A DNA stretch of 64,000 nt from contig NZ_JBHULS010000001.1 in assembly GCF_042684585.1 (NCBI RefSeq), forward strand, positions 124,001 through 188,000, read 5' to 3'. The position numbers and the translations under genes are program-made. The notes under the pieces were generated by a model. The model searched no databases. It was not told the origin of the DNA and saw only the letters and a program-made list of their open reading frames with translations. This DNA comes from Algorimicrobium sediminis. Lineage in GTDB: Bacteria; Bacteroidota; Bacteroidia; Flavobacteriales; Flavobacteriaceae. Below are positions 1-8,175 of the stretch, in pieces; position 1 is the first letter of the stretch; each line of letters begins with the position of its first letter.

Positions 1-1
1 A

Positions 2-856
2 GTGGCGCAATGTCATCAGCAAAATATAGTGGTTCACTATTTAACAACCTCTAAAGATAAACTTGAAAATAAAGAAAATTATAAAGGATTTTATTGGAAT
101 CCAAGCAATCATGAAATAGATACGGCTTGTTTGGAGGGTGTTGAGGTGGTTATTAATTTAGCTGGTGCAACAATTGCCAATAGGTGGACGGCCGCTTATA
201 AAAATACGATTTTAAATAGCCGCTTAAACACGTTGCGTTTAATGAAGCAAACCTTGGAGAACAATCCGCACACCGTAAGTCATGTTATATCGGCTAGCGC
301 CATTGGGATATATCCGGACTCTTTAACCAATTATTACGACGAGGATACACCTGGTGTGTCTGCCAGTTTTTTGGGGCAGGTGGTTGAACAATGGGAGGCC
401 ATGACAGATCAGTTTAAATCCTTAAATGTATTGGTGTCTAAAGTTAGAATAGGTTTGGTATTAGATGCTAAAGAAGGTGCTTTACCACAAATAGTAAAAC
501 CTGTAAAATTTGGAGCAGGCGCCGCTTTTGGTAGTGGCAATCAATGGCAATCTTGGATCCATATAACCGATTTAGCACGAGTTTTTATGTTTGTAATGGA
601 ACAAAAAATGCCTGGCGTGTTCAATGCGGTGGCACCAAATCCAGTCACCAATACCGAATTAACCAAAGCAGTTGCCAGCGTGTTAAAAAAACCGCTATTT
701 CTGCCAAATATTCCAAAATCGGCAATGAAATTGGTTTTAGGAGAGATGCATATTCTGTTATTTGAAAGTCAACGAGTAAGTAGTAAAAAAATTGAAGAGG
801 CTGGTTTTCAGTTTCAATTTGTTTGTATTAAGCCGGCTTTACAGAATTTACTTTAA
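2..856 (+). CDS. TIGR01777-family NAD-dependent epimerase, 5' end cut by window
   Basis: Short-chain dehydrogenase-like sugar epimerase of the TIGR01777 (YfcH/SDR39U1) type; the natural substrate of this family is not known. The segment VVINLAGATIANRW and the later SASAIGIYP and GSGNQWQSWIHITDLA are typical of the family, as is the C-terminal DUF1731-like part with PNPVTNTEL and LGEM. The family normally starts with a Rossmann GATGxxG loop. That loop is missing here and reading is open to the first base, so the true start lies to the left of the window and about 25 residues are absent. The gene converges on the YceI gene across a shared terminator. Confidence 0.85.
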   Translation: MAQCHQQNIVVHYLTTSKDKLENKENYKGFYWNPSNHEIDTACLEGVEVVINLAGATIANRWTAAYKNTILNSRLNTLRLMKQTLENNPHTVSHVISASAIGIYPDSLTNYYDEDTPGVSASFLGQVVEQWEAMTDQFKSLNVLVSKVRIGLVLDAKEGALPQIVKPVKFGAGAAFGSGNQWQSWIHITDLARVFMFVMEQKMPGVFNAVAPNPVTNTELTKAVASVLKKPLFLPNIPKSAMKLVLGEMHILLFESQRVSSKKIEEAGFQFQFVCIKPALQNLL

Positions 857-896
857 TAAACATACAAACTTATTAATTGGGCTCTTGTCTAAAAAC

Positions 897-935
897 AAAA
901 AATCCGCTACATAAATCATATGTAGCGGATTTTTT
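897..935. terminator. Bidirectional rho-independent terminator
   Basis: Inverted repeat AATCCGCTACAT / ATGTAGCGGATT with a short loop, an A-run on the left and T6 on the right. It lies between two convergent genes and can serve both strands. Confidence 0.85.
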
Positions 936-955
936 AAATGTGTTTGGGCCGAGGC

Positions 956-1612
956 TTATTGCTTGTTCGCTGTAATAGACAGTTGTAATTCTATATCGTC
1001 GTTAATAAACTTGTCGCCTAAATCGTCAAAAAATGATTTAGAACCATATTTTACATTCCATTTAGAACGATCTATAGTAAACGCTTCACTTTTAATAGTT
1101 ACCATGTTGTCCGTTTCAGTTACCATTACTGGTATAGTTACGTTGTTTTCAGTATCTTTCATTTTTAAATTACCAGAAAGAAGCGTAGCGCCATTTTCAG
1201 TTTTAAATTCAGTTACTTCAAACGTAGAAGTTGGGTACATTTCAACATCAAAGAAATCGGCACTTTTTAAATGGCCAGATAGTTTACCATGACCTTCAGA
1301 GTCTTCCGGAAGATCGGTAACATACAATGAAGCCATATCAATGGTAAATTTACCACTTTCAATAGCATTGTTTGCCATAGCAAATTCGCCGTTTTCTATT
1401 TTAATGGTTCCAGTGTGGGAGCCAGTTGGTTTAAAGCCTTTCCACATAATGGTAGATGCTTCAGTGTCTACGGCATAATTAACAGCATTTTCAGTTTCTT
1501 CTGCTGCTGGTGCTTCTGCAGCAGTTGTTTCGGCTTCTTTAGCCTTGTCTCCACAGCTTGAAAAAGTTAGGGCAAATGCTATTGCAAGTATTGATACATA
1601 GCGTGTTTTCAT
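956..1612 (-). CDS. YceI-family lipoprotein
   Basis: 218 residues. The N-terminus is a lipoprotein signal with lipobox ending at Cys20 (TFSSC), followed by an Ala/Glu/Thr-rich linker to about residue 43. The rest is a YceI lipocalin-like domain: YAVDTEASTIMWKG at its start, SGKFTIDMASL in the middle, HGKLSGHLKSADFFDVEMYP, and FTIDRSKWNVKYGS near the end. YceI domains bind long isoprenoid or other hydrophobic chains, but the ligand here cannot be read from sequence. The protein is probably anchored in a membrane facing the periplasm. It is divergent from grpE and has its own -7 box (TACTTTTG on the minus strand, 1648-1641). Confidence 0.9.
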   Translation of the reverse strand: MKTRYVSILAIAFALTFSSCGDKAKEAETTAAEAPAAEETENAVNYAVDTEASTIMWKGFKPTGSHTGTIKIENGEFAMANNAIESGKFTIDMASLYVTDLPEDSEGHGKLSGHLKSADFFDVEMYPTSTFEVTEFKTENGATLLSGNLKMKDTENNVTIPVMVTETDNMVTIKSEAFTIDRSKWNVKYGSKSFFDDLGDKFINDDIELQLSITANKQ

Positions 1613-1640
1613 AATAGTTTATTTAAATTAGTGTTTAGGT

Positions 1641-1648
1641 CAAAAGTA
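1641..1648 (-). promoter_or_regulatory. -7 box for the YceI gene
   Basis: CAAAAGTA on the plus strand is TACTTTTG on the minus strand, matching the Bacteroidota TAnnTTTG. It sits 28 bases before the start codon. A CAAAA at 1663 could be the -33 element, but the 14-base spacing is short. Confidence 0.5.
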
Positions 1649-1694
1649 GTATTTTTGAATTACAAAAGCTTTAAAAAAATATTAAAATATTTTA

Positions 1695-1707
1695 TGACAT
1701 TCTGTCA
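1695..1707. promoter_or_regulatory. Perfect inverted repeat in front of grpE-dnaJ
   Basis: TGACA-TTC-TGTCA, a perfect 5-bp palindrome with a 3-base centre. It ends 18 bases before the grpE -7 box, so it covers the expected -33 region. The placement suggests an operator or alternative sigma recognition element for this heat-shock operon; the binding protein is unknown. Confidence 0.45.
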
Positions 1708-1725
1708 TTTTTCCAATTATGGCAG

Positions 1726-1733
1726 TACTTTTG
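1726..1733 (+). promoter_or_regulatory. -7 box of the grpE-dnaJ promoter
   Basis: TACTTTTG matches TAnnTTTG exactly, 34 bases before the grpE ATG. No clear TTG -33 element is present; the TGACA/TGTCA palindrome takes its place. Confidence 0.65.
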
Positions 1734-1767
1734 CCGTTCAAAAACTGTATTTAAAATATGCATCCCA

Positions 1768-2325
1768 ATGAGTAAGAAAGATAAAAACGAAACGGCTACA
1801 GATGATTTATTAGAAAATCAAACAACCGATACAACCGAAGCAACAGAAGAAACCTCTGATGCCAATACCGACCAAACACCGGAGGAAAAGCTTACAGAAG
1901 CACTTGCGCAAGAGAAAGATAAATTTATGCGTTTGTTTGCAGAGTTTGAAAATTACAAAAGGCGCACCGCTAAAGAGCGTATAGACTTGTTTAAAACAGC
2001 TAATCAGGACGTAATGATTGCGTTGCTTCCTATTTTGGATGATTTTGATAGGGCTTATAACGAAATATCAAAAACCCAAGAAAAAGACTTACTTAAAGGT
2101 GTGGAACTTATTAAAAATAAATTAAGAAACACCCTTAATAATAAAGGTTTGGAGCAAATAGAATTAAAAGCCGGCGACGACTTTAATCCAGATGTACACG
2201 AAGCGGTAACGCAAATACCAGCGCCTAACGACTCGTTAAAAGGAAAAATTGTGGATGTGGTAGAAAATGGATACAAGCTGGGCGACAAAATTATTAGATT
2301 TCCAAAAGTAGTTATAGGACAATAA
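1768..2325 (+). CDS. grpE: Nucleotide exchange factor GrpE
   Basis: Cytoplasmic cochaperone that releases ADP from DnaK. 185 residues, a usual length. Residues 1 to about 45 are an acidic, disordered Asp/Glu/Thr-rich tail. Then comes the long dimerisation helix (LAQEKDKFMRLFAEFENYKRRTAKER, given here as the stretch around residues 48-75), and the C-terminal beta domain with the family signature ending GYKLGDKIIRFPKVVIG. It is followed after 3 bases by dnaJ, so the two are one operon. dnaK is not in this window. Confidence 0.97.
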   Translation: MSKKDKNETATDDLLENQTTDTTEATEETSDANTDQTPEEKLTEALAQEKDKFMRLFAEFENYKRRTAKERIDLFKTANQDVMIALLPILDDFDRAYNEISKTQEKDLLKGVELIKNKLRNTLNNKGLEQIELKAGDDFNPDVHEAVTQIPAPNDSLKGKIVDVVENGYKLGDKIIRFPKVVIGQ

Positions 2326-2328
2326 AAT

Positions 2329-3456
2329 ATGGCAAAAAGAGATTATTACGAGGTTTTAGGGATAGATAAAAATGCAACGGCTGCCGAAATTAAAAAGGCA
2401 TACCGGAAAATGGCTATTAAATATCATCCAGACAAAAACCCAGATGATACCGAAGCAGAAACAAAATTTAAAGAAGCAGCCGAAGCGTACGAGGTTTTAA
2501 GTAATCCAGACAAAAAGGCACGCTACGACCAGTATGGCCATCAAGCTTTTGATGGTAACGGCGGTTTTGGCGGTGGCGGCATGAATATGGACGACATATT
2601 TAGCCAGTTTGGCGATATTTTTGGCGGTGCTTTTGGCGGCGGCGGTTTTTCCGGATTTAGTGGTGGTTTTGGCGGTGGCGGACAACGCCGTGTTAAGGGC
2701 ACCAATATGCGTATTCGGGTAAAACTAACATTGGAAGAAATAGCTAATGGTGTCGAGAAAAAAGTTAAAGTAAGGCGTAAGGTACAAGCGCCAGGTACTA
2801 CCTACAAAACCTGCGAAACCTGCAACGGAGCAGGGCAGGTAATGCGCGTTACCAACACCATTTTAGGAAGAATGCAAACCGCTACAACTTGTACAACCTG
2901 CGGTGGTGCTGGCCAAACAATTGATAAAAAACCTAACGATGCCGATGCCCAAGGCATGCTGGTTAAAGAGGAAACCGTATCTATTAAAATTCCTGCGGGC
3001 GTGGTAGACGGTATGCAGCTAAAGGTTACTGGAAAAGGCAACGAGGCACCAGGCAATGGTATTTCTGGCGACTTGCTAGTGGCTATTGAAGAAGAAAATC
3101 ATCCTAGTTTGCAGCGCGAGGGTGATAACCTGCACTACGATTTGTATATTAGCCTACCAGATGCAGTTTTAGGAACTTCTAAAGAAATAGATACCGTAAC
3201 CGGAAAAGTGCGCATTAAAATAGAGGCCGGTGTTCAATCTGGTAAAATTTTAAGGCTACGCGGCAAAGGTATCCCGTCTATAAACGGTTACGGCAAAGGC
3301 GATTTATTGGTGCATGTAAATGTTTGGACACCAAAAACATTGGATAAAAACCAAAGAGCGTTTTTCGAATCCATGCGCGATGATAGTCATTTTGAACCAA
3401 AGCCAGAAGTTGGCGATAAATCGTTTTTTGAAAAAGTAAAAGACATGTTTTCTTAA
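2329..3456 (+). CDS. dnaJ: Chaperone DnaJ with only two zinc-finger motifs
   Basis: 375 residues. The J domain carries HPD at 33-35, the motif that stimulates DnaK ATPase. A Gly/Phe-rich linker runs from about 76 to 118. The central region has only two CxxCxGxG motifs, C162-C165 (CETCNGAG) and C188-C191 (CTTCGGAG), where classical DnaJ has four. By position they correspond to motifs 2 and 3, which form zinc centre II; motifs 1 and 4 (centre I) are gone and replaced by YKT and a polar loop. C-terminal substrate-binding and dimerisation domains look complete (IPAGVVDGMQLKV; GDLLVHVNVWTPKTLD). Second gene of the grpE operon. Confidence 0.96.
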   Translation: MAKRDYYEVLGIDKNATAAEIKKAYRKMAIKYHPDKNPDDTEAETKFKEAAEAYEVLSNPDKKARYDQYGHQAFDGNGGFGGGGMNMDDIFSQFGDIFGGAFGGGGFSGFSGGFGGGGQRRVKGTNMRIRVKLTLEEIANGVEKKVKVRRKVQAPGTTYKTCETCNGAGQVMRVTNTILGRMQTATTCTTCGGAGQTIDKKPNDADAQGMLVKEETVSIKIPAGVVDGMQLKVTGKGNEAPGNGISGDLLVAIEEENHPSLQREGDNLHYDLYISLPDAVLGTSKEIDTVTGKVRIKIEAGVQSGKILRLRGKGIPSINGYGKGDLLVHVNVWTPKTLDKNQRAFFESMRDDSHFEPKPEVGDKSFFEKVKDMFS

Positions 3457-3560
3457 CGACTAAATTCTGTAATCCCATCAGAAACATACCTGTTTTCTGT
3501 TTTTGAAATAGGTTATTCGTTTCTTTTTAGCGTAGTTACAGAAAAATTACTATATTTGAT

Positions 3561-3597
3561 TTATTACTATGCAGAATAGTAATAATTTTTCTTTTTC
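3561..3597 (+). terminator. A/T-rich terminator-like hairpin after dnaJ
   Basis: Ten-base perfect stem TTATTACTAT / ATAGTAATAA with loop GCAGA, followed by T5-C-T5. It is weak in stability but has the tail of an intrinsic terminator. Confidence 0.45.
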
Positions 3598-3610
3598 ATA
3601 GCAATTTTTT

Positions 3611-3650
3611 CCCATCCTTTAGCGCAAGTTTTAGGATGGGTTTTGTTTTT
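3611..3650 (+). terminator. Rho-independent terminator before the ABC operon
   Basis: CCCATCCT / AGGATGGG 8-bp stem followed by TTTTGTTTTT. It separates dnaJ from the downstream ABC operon. Confidence 0.75.
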
Positions 3651-3744
3651 ATAACAATTTTAAAAAAAATTTAAATCTATTTTATAGTGTTAGCCTAAGG
3701 CATTTAATATCTTTACAGCTATTTCACTTACGTAATAATCAGGT

Positions 3745-4671
3745 ATGAACAACTTATTAGAAACACATCAGGTTTCTAAACAATACGGGCAGTATAAAGC
3801 TTTAAATAACGTGTCTATTGCCGTTCCTAAAGGGAGTATTTTTGGACTATTAGGGCCTAATGGCGCCGGAAAAACAACACTTATTCGCATTATAAATCAA
3901 ATTACAATGCCCGATTCCGGACAGGTAATTCTAGATAACGAGCCGCTACAAACACATCATATTAAAGATATTGGCTATTTGCCAGAGGAACGTGGTTTGT
4001 ATAAATCCATGAAAGTTGGCGAACAGGCGCTTTATTTGGCCCAATTAAAAGGTTTGAGCAAAGCAGAGGCTAAAAAACGCTTGTTATATTGGTTCGATAG
4101 GTTTGATATTGGTAATTGGTGGCATAAAAAAATTCAAGAGCTTTCCAAAGGCATGGCACAAAAAGTACAGTTTATTGTTACCGTATTACACGAGCCTAAA
4201 CTGCTTATTTTTGATGAGCCTTTTTCTGGTTTCGACCCTATTAATGCTAATGTGATTAAAGATGAAATACTGCGTCTGCGCAATGCAGGTGCTACGGTTA
4301 TATTTTCAACGCACCGTATGGAATCTGTTGAAGAGATGTGCGATTATATTGCACTCATTCATAAATCTAACAAAATTTTAGACGGAAAATTAATCGATAT
4401 AAAAAACCAATTTAAAACCAATACGTTTCAAATTGGCATGCGGGGTACCAATAACACGGAAGTGGACAGGGCTTTGGAAGCAAACTTTGACGTAACGCCT
4501 GGTAATTTTGTAACGCTAGACAGTCCTTTTAAGCGCATTGTTAAACTGCAAAGTCACCAAACACCAAATAGTTTATTAAACTTTTTAACTACCAAAGGGC
4601 AGGTAACCCATTTTGTGGAACACATACCTAGCGTAAACGATATTTTCATCCAAGCTATTAAGAATAACTAG
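3745..4671 (+). CDS. ABC exporter ATP-binding protein (NatA-like)
   Basis: 308-residue cytoplasmic ATPase of an ABC-2 exporter. Walker A is G37-T45 (GPNGAGKTT), the signature LSKGM starts at 133, and Walker B ends at D157-E158. The roughly 90-residue C-terminal extension resembles DUF4162, common in NatA/CcmA-type subunits. Its partner is the next gene, 3 bases on, an ABC-2 permease with a large soluble loop. The pair resembles sodium exporter NatAB, but that family handles many substrates and this one's cannot be named. First gene of a four-gene operon. Confidence 0.92.
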   Translation: MNNLLETHQVSKQYGQYKALNNVSIAVPKGSIFGLLGPNGAGKTTLIRIINQITMPDSGQVILDNEPLQTHHIKDIGYLPEERGLYKSMKVGEQALYLAQLKGLSKAEAKKRLLYWFDRFDIGNWWHKKIQELSKGMAQKVQFIVTVLHEPKLLIFDEPFSGFDPINANVIKDEILRLRNAGATVIFSTHRMESVEEMCDYIALIHKSNKILDGKLIDIKNQFKTNTFQIGMRGTNNTEVDRALEANFDVTPGNFVTLDSPFKRIVKLQSHQTPNSLLNFLTTKGQVTHFVEHIPSVNDIFIQAIKNN

Positions 4672-4674
4672 ATC

Positions 4675-5985
4675 ATGAATCATTTACCACTTATTATAAA
4701 ACGTGAATACCTTACCAAGGTGCGCAACAAATCCTTTGTTATCATGACATTTTTAAGTCCCATTATTATGATTGGACTTATTGCACTTGTGGCCTATTTA
4801 TCGCAGTTAAATAATAATGCGGTGCGTAATATAGCTGTTTTAGATGCGTCTGGGTTAGTGGCTCCAGCCATCCAAAACACCCCCAATGTAGCGTTTGTTG
4901 TGCTTGAAGATATAAGCCTGGAAACAGCCAAAACCCTTACCAGTACACAAAGTTACTATGGCTTGTTGCATGTGGCTAATAGTACAAGCTCTCAAGCTGG
5001 CATTCCTGAAATAAAATTCTATTCAGAAGAGACACCGTCCTTATCCATAATTAGTAATTTGGAGCAACAGCTGGAAACATATTTTACCAACTTAAAGCTT
5101 AAAAGCCAAGGTGTAGATGTGGCTAAAATAGAATTGGCTAAAACCAATGTAACTATAAGTCAGGAGAGTTTTCTTGGTCAAAAAACATCTAAAGCCGATA
5201 GTTTGGTAAAGCTTATTTTTGGTGGAGCCGCTGGTTATTTACTTTTTATGTTTATCATTATTTATGGGAATATGATTATGCGCTCGGTAATAGAAGAAAA
5301 AACAAGTCGTATTATCGAAATTATTATTTCTTCGGTAAAGCCAATTCAATTAATGTTAGGCAAAATAATTGGTACCTCGCTTGCTGGTGTAACCCAATTT
5401 GTTATATGGATTTTGTTAGGCGCTATTTTAATATCGGGTGTATCCGCTTTATTGGGGCTCGATTTGGTTCAAGCTACTCCATCTGGGCAGATTATGAGTC
5501 AGTCGGCAAATCAAGAAGCTTCTGCAGATATGGTAGCAGCTATTTTACAGGCTTTTGTTAATTTACCTTTAGGTAATTTAATAGCAGCGTTTTTGGTATT
5601 TTTTATTGGCGGTTATTTGTTGTACAGTTCATTTTACGCTGCCATTGGGGCTGCTGTAGATAATGAAACCGATACGCAACAATTTTTGTTTCCAGTTTTA
5701 ATGCCGCTCATCTTGGCAGTGTATATCGGATTTTTTACCGTTATTGAAGATCCCCATGGCACCGTATCTACTGTATTTTCGTTTATACCATTAACCTCGC
5801 CCGTGGTTATGCTTATGCGTATTCCATTTGGTGTGCCTGTTTGGCAGCAAATAGTTTCGGTTTTAATTTTAATCAGTACTTTTATGTTTACGGTCTGGTT
5901 TGCAGCCAAAATTTATCGGGTTGGTATTTTAATGTATGGGAAAAAAGCCAGCTACAAGGATATTTTAAAATGGATAAAATACTAA
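4675..5985 (+). CDS. ABC-2 type permease (NatB-like)
   Basis: 436-residue membrane partner of the preceding ATPase. One hydrophobic segment near residues 22-42, then a soluble extracytoplasmic loop to about 175, then five or so membrane segments in the C-terminal half. The EEKTSRIIEIIISSVKP stretch between them is the coupling-helix motif typical of NatB/ABC2_membrane_3 proteins. It acts in the inner membrane. Only 3 bases separate it from the ATPase and 7 from the mscS gene. Confidence 0.9.
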   Translation: MNHLPLIIKREYLTKVRNKSFVIMTFLSPIIMIGLIALVAYLSQLNNNAVRNIAVLDASGLVAPAIQNTPNVAFVVLEDISLETAKTLTSTQSYYGLLHVANSTSSQAGIPEIKFYSEETPSLSIISNLEQQLETYFTNLKLKSQGVDVAKIELAKTNVTISQESFLGQKTSKADSLVKLIFGGAAGYLLFMFIIIYGNMIMRSVIEEKTSRIIEIIISSVKPIQLMLGKIIGTSLAGVTQFVIWILLGAILISGVSALLGLDLVQATPSGQIMSQSANQEASADMVAAILQAFVNLPLGNLIAAFLVFFIGGYLLYSSFYAAIGAAVDNETDTQQFLFPVLMPLILAVYIGFFTVIEDPHGTVSTVFSFIPLTSPVVMLMRIPFGVPVWQQIVSVLILISTFMFTVWFAAKIYRVGILMYGKKASYKDILKWIKY

Positions 5986-5992
5986 ATAAGTT

Positions 5993-6886
5993 ATGCAAAA
6001 TCATTTAGATAATTTAGAAGAAGTTGTTGGCGATAGCCGTATAATTGACGGGATAATTGATTTTCTAAATATTGGTTTTCAGTTGGGTTCCGAAAAAAAT
6101 CCAATTAATGTTACCATTGGGCTCATACTTTTGTTAATTGTTATTTACGGTGGTACTACTTTGGTGTTAAATTTTGTAAAGCGTATGTATGCCAAACGCT
6201 TGCCACAGGAAGATAAAGCCAAATTTAATACCGTATTCTCTTTTGGCAGATGGCTAATTTACTTAATTGTTATTTTAATTGTTTTCGATTCAGTTGGGGT
6301 AAATGTTACAGCTATTTTTGCGGCTTCTGCAGCTTTGCTTATTGGTATTGGTTTAGCCCTGCAAACCTTATTTCAAGATATTATCTCGGGCGTTTTTATT
6401 CTGGTCGATCAAAGCTTGCACGTTGGCGATATTATTGAAATAGAAGGCAAGGTAGGTCGTGTGGATGAGATAAAATTAAGAACCACACGTGCAGTAACCA
6501 TCGATAATCGGGTGTTAGTTATTCCCAACCACTTGTACCTAACCAATAGTTTGTATAACTGGACACAAAACGATATTTCCACACGAGAAAATATTACAAT
6601 AGGTGTTGCTTACGGTAGCGATATACAATTGGTAAAAACATTATTAATTCAGGCAGCTAACTCACATCCCGAGGTACTCGAAAAAGAATCAACCGTTGTA
6701 TTGTTTACCGATTTTGGAGACAGTTCCTTAAATTTTAAGGTTATTTTTACGGTAAAAGATAGCTTTAAAGCCGTTTTTCCAAAAAGCGATATTCGTTTTG
6801 AAATAGATAGATTATTTCGAGAACACAATATATCCATACCATTTCCGCAAAGGGATGTTCACCTTATACAACCAAAAACTACATAA
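5993..6886 (+). CDS. Small-conductance mechanosensitive channel, MscS family
   Basis: 297 residues. Three hydrophobic segments at about 38-60, 85-105 and 108-135. The pore-lining third helix is Ala/Gly-rich (FAASAALLIGIGLALQTLF) and is followed by the conserved FQDIISGVFILVD and HVGDIIEIEGKVGRVDEI of the beta domain, then a C-terminal alpha/beta domain. MscS channels release solutes on osmotic down-shock from the inner membrane. It lies inside the operon with the exporter and the response regulator, a possible hint that the operon deals with ion or envelope stress. Confidence 0.93.
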   Translation: MQNHLDNLEEVVGDSRIIDGIIDFLNIGFQLGSEKNPINVTIGLILLLIVIYGGTTLVLNFVKRMYAKRLPQEDKAKFNTVFSFGRWLIYLIVILIVFDSVGVNVTAIFAASAALLIGIGLALQTLFQDIISGVFILVDQSLHVGDIIEIEGKVGRVDEIKLRTTRAVTIDNRVLVIPNHLYLTNSLYNWTQNDISTRENITIGVAYGSDIQLVKTLLIQAANSHPEVLEKESTVVLFTDFGDSSLNFKVIFTVKDSFKAVFPKSDIRFEIDRLFREHNISIPFPQRDVHLIQPKTT

Positions 6887-6888
6887 GT

Positions 6889-8052
6889 ATGTCAAAAATA
6901 TTAGTTATTGAAGATGAAGCAGCCATTAGGCGCGTACTTGTTAAAATTCTTTCAGAAGAAAACGACAGCTACCAAGTTGCTGAAGCCGCCGATGGTTTAG
7001 AAGGGCTCGAAAAAATAAAAAATGAAGATTTCGATTTGGTATTCTGCGATATTAAAATGCCAAAAATGGATGGCGTGGAAGTGCTTCAGGCCGTGAAAAA
7101 ATTAAAACCAGAAATTCCAATGGTTATGATTTCAGGTCATGGCGATTTGGATACTGCTGTAAATACGATGCGTTTAGGCGCTTTCGACTATATTTCGAAA
7201 CCACCAGATTTAAATAGACTATTAAACACTGTGCGCATTGCTCTGGATACTAAAGTGCTTGTGGTTGAAAATAAAATGCTGAAAAAGAAGGTTAGCAAAA
7301 ATTACGAAATGATTGGCAAAAGCGATGCCATTGCGCACATTAAGGACATGATTGAAAAAGTGGCACCAACTGATGCCCGTGTGCTTATAACGGGACCTAA
7401 TGGTACTGGTAAAGAGTTGGTGGCACACTGGTTACATCAAAAAAGTGAGCGATCCAAAGGCAATTTAGTGGAAGTAAATTGCGCTGCAATACCAGCCGAA
7501 CTGATAGAAAGCGAATTATTTGGGCATGTAAAGGGCGCTTTTACCAGCGCCGTAAAAGACCGAGCTGGAAAATTTGAAGCTGCAAATGGTGGAACACTAT
7601 TTTTAGATGAAATTGGCGATATGAGTTTGTCCGCCCAAGCAAAAGTTTTAAGAGCCTTGCAAGAAAATAAAATTCAGCGTGTGGGCAACGATAAAGATAT
7701 AAAAGTAGATGTGCGCGTTATTGCGGCAACTAATAAGGACTTAAAAACTGAAATTGCAGAAGGACGCTTTCGGGAGGATTTATACCACAGGCTAGCAGTT
7801 ATTTTAATTCAAGTTCCGTCCTTAAACGATAGGCGTGAAGATATACCCCTACTGATTGAGCATTTTTCTGAAAAGATTTCGCAGGAACACGGCACGGCCC
7901 AGAAAACGTTTTCCAAAGAGGCTATAAAAAAATTACAGGCCTACGATTGGACCGGAAATATACGCGAATTGCGCAATGTCGTGGAGCGTTTAATTATTTT
8001 AGGTGAAAAGGAAATTAGTGTTCAGGATGTAAACTTATTTGCATCCAAATAG
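6889..8052 (+). CDS. Sigma-54 response regulator lacking a DNA-binding domain
   Basis: 387 residues. Receiver domain 1-120 with acidic pocket E8-D9-E10, phospho-acceptor Asp54 and Lys104. AAA+ domain from about 140: Walker A GPNGTGKE at 169-176, Walker B LFLDEIGD, and the R-finger region FREDLYHRL. The sigma-54 contact loop is GAFTSA at 216-221 where the consensus is GAFTGA. After the DWTGNIRELRNVVERL helix region the protein stops with only about 20 more residues, so the usual Fis-type helix-turn-helix is missing. It follows mscS by 2 bases. No histidine kinase is beside it, so its signal is unknown. Confidence 0.92.
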   Translation: MSKILVIEDEAAIRRVLVKILSEENDSYQVAEAADGLEGLEKIKNEDFDLVFCDIKMPKMDGVEVLQAVKKLKPEIPMVMISGHGDLDTAVNTMRLGAFDYISKPPDLNRLLNTVRIALDTKVLVVENKMLKKKVSKNYEMIGKSDAIAHIKDMIEKVAPTDARVLITGPNGTGKELVAHWLHQKSERSKGNLVEVNCAAIPAELIESELFGHVKGAFTSAVKDRAGKFEAANGGTLFLDEIGDMSLSAQAKVLRALQENKIQRVGNDKDIKVDVRVIAATNKDLKTEIAEGRFREDLYHRLAVILIQVPSLNDRREDIPLLIEHFSEKISQEHGTAQKTFSKEAIKKLQAYDWTGNIRELRNVVERLIILGEKEISVQDVNLFASK

Positions 8053-8110
8053 CCTGTGTTTTGCATTGTAAATACAACAAGCCGGGTTTTTGGGGTTTTT
8101 TATAAATGCG

Positions 8111-8118
8111 TATATTGG
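8111..8118 (+). promoter_or_regulatory. Possible -7 box for ppk2
   Basis: TATATTGG differs from TAnnTTTG at one base. A TTTTG at 8087-8091 lies 19 bases upstream, a good -33 spacing. It is 58 bases before the ppk2 ATG. Confidence 0.4.
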
Positions 8119-8175
8119 TGGCTAAACATCCCAATAATGGGTGTTGGTATCTTAAAAATATAACTAGAAACGGCT

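Larger units (their letters stand above)
3551..3650 (+). ncRNA. Possible short RNA (promoter box plus two hairpins)
   Basis: TATATTTG at 3551-3558 is a full match to the -7 consensus. A transcript starting near 3564 would begin inside a 10-bp perfect hairpin (TTATTACTAT / ATAGTAATAA, 3561-3585) and could end at the CCCATCCT / AGGATGGG terminator, giving about 85 bases. No -33 TTG lies at the normal distance, so this may simply be two successive dnaJ terminators. Confidence 0.25.
3457..3744. other. 288-base intergenic region with two hairpins
   Basis: No protein of note. It holds an exact TAnnTTTG box (TATATTTG, 3551-3558), an A/T hairpin immediately after it (3561-3585), a GC-richer terminator (3611-3650) and a possible -7 box TATCTTTA (3708-3715) for the ABC operon that follows. 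Confidence 0.6.

Noticed and set aside
2550..2690. Gly-codon repeats in dnaJ as a separate repeat element
   Set aside because: They simply encode the Gly/Phe-rich linker of DnaJ.
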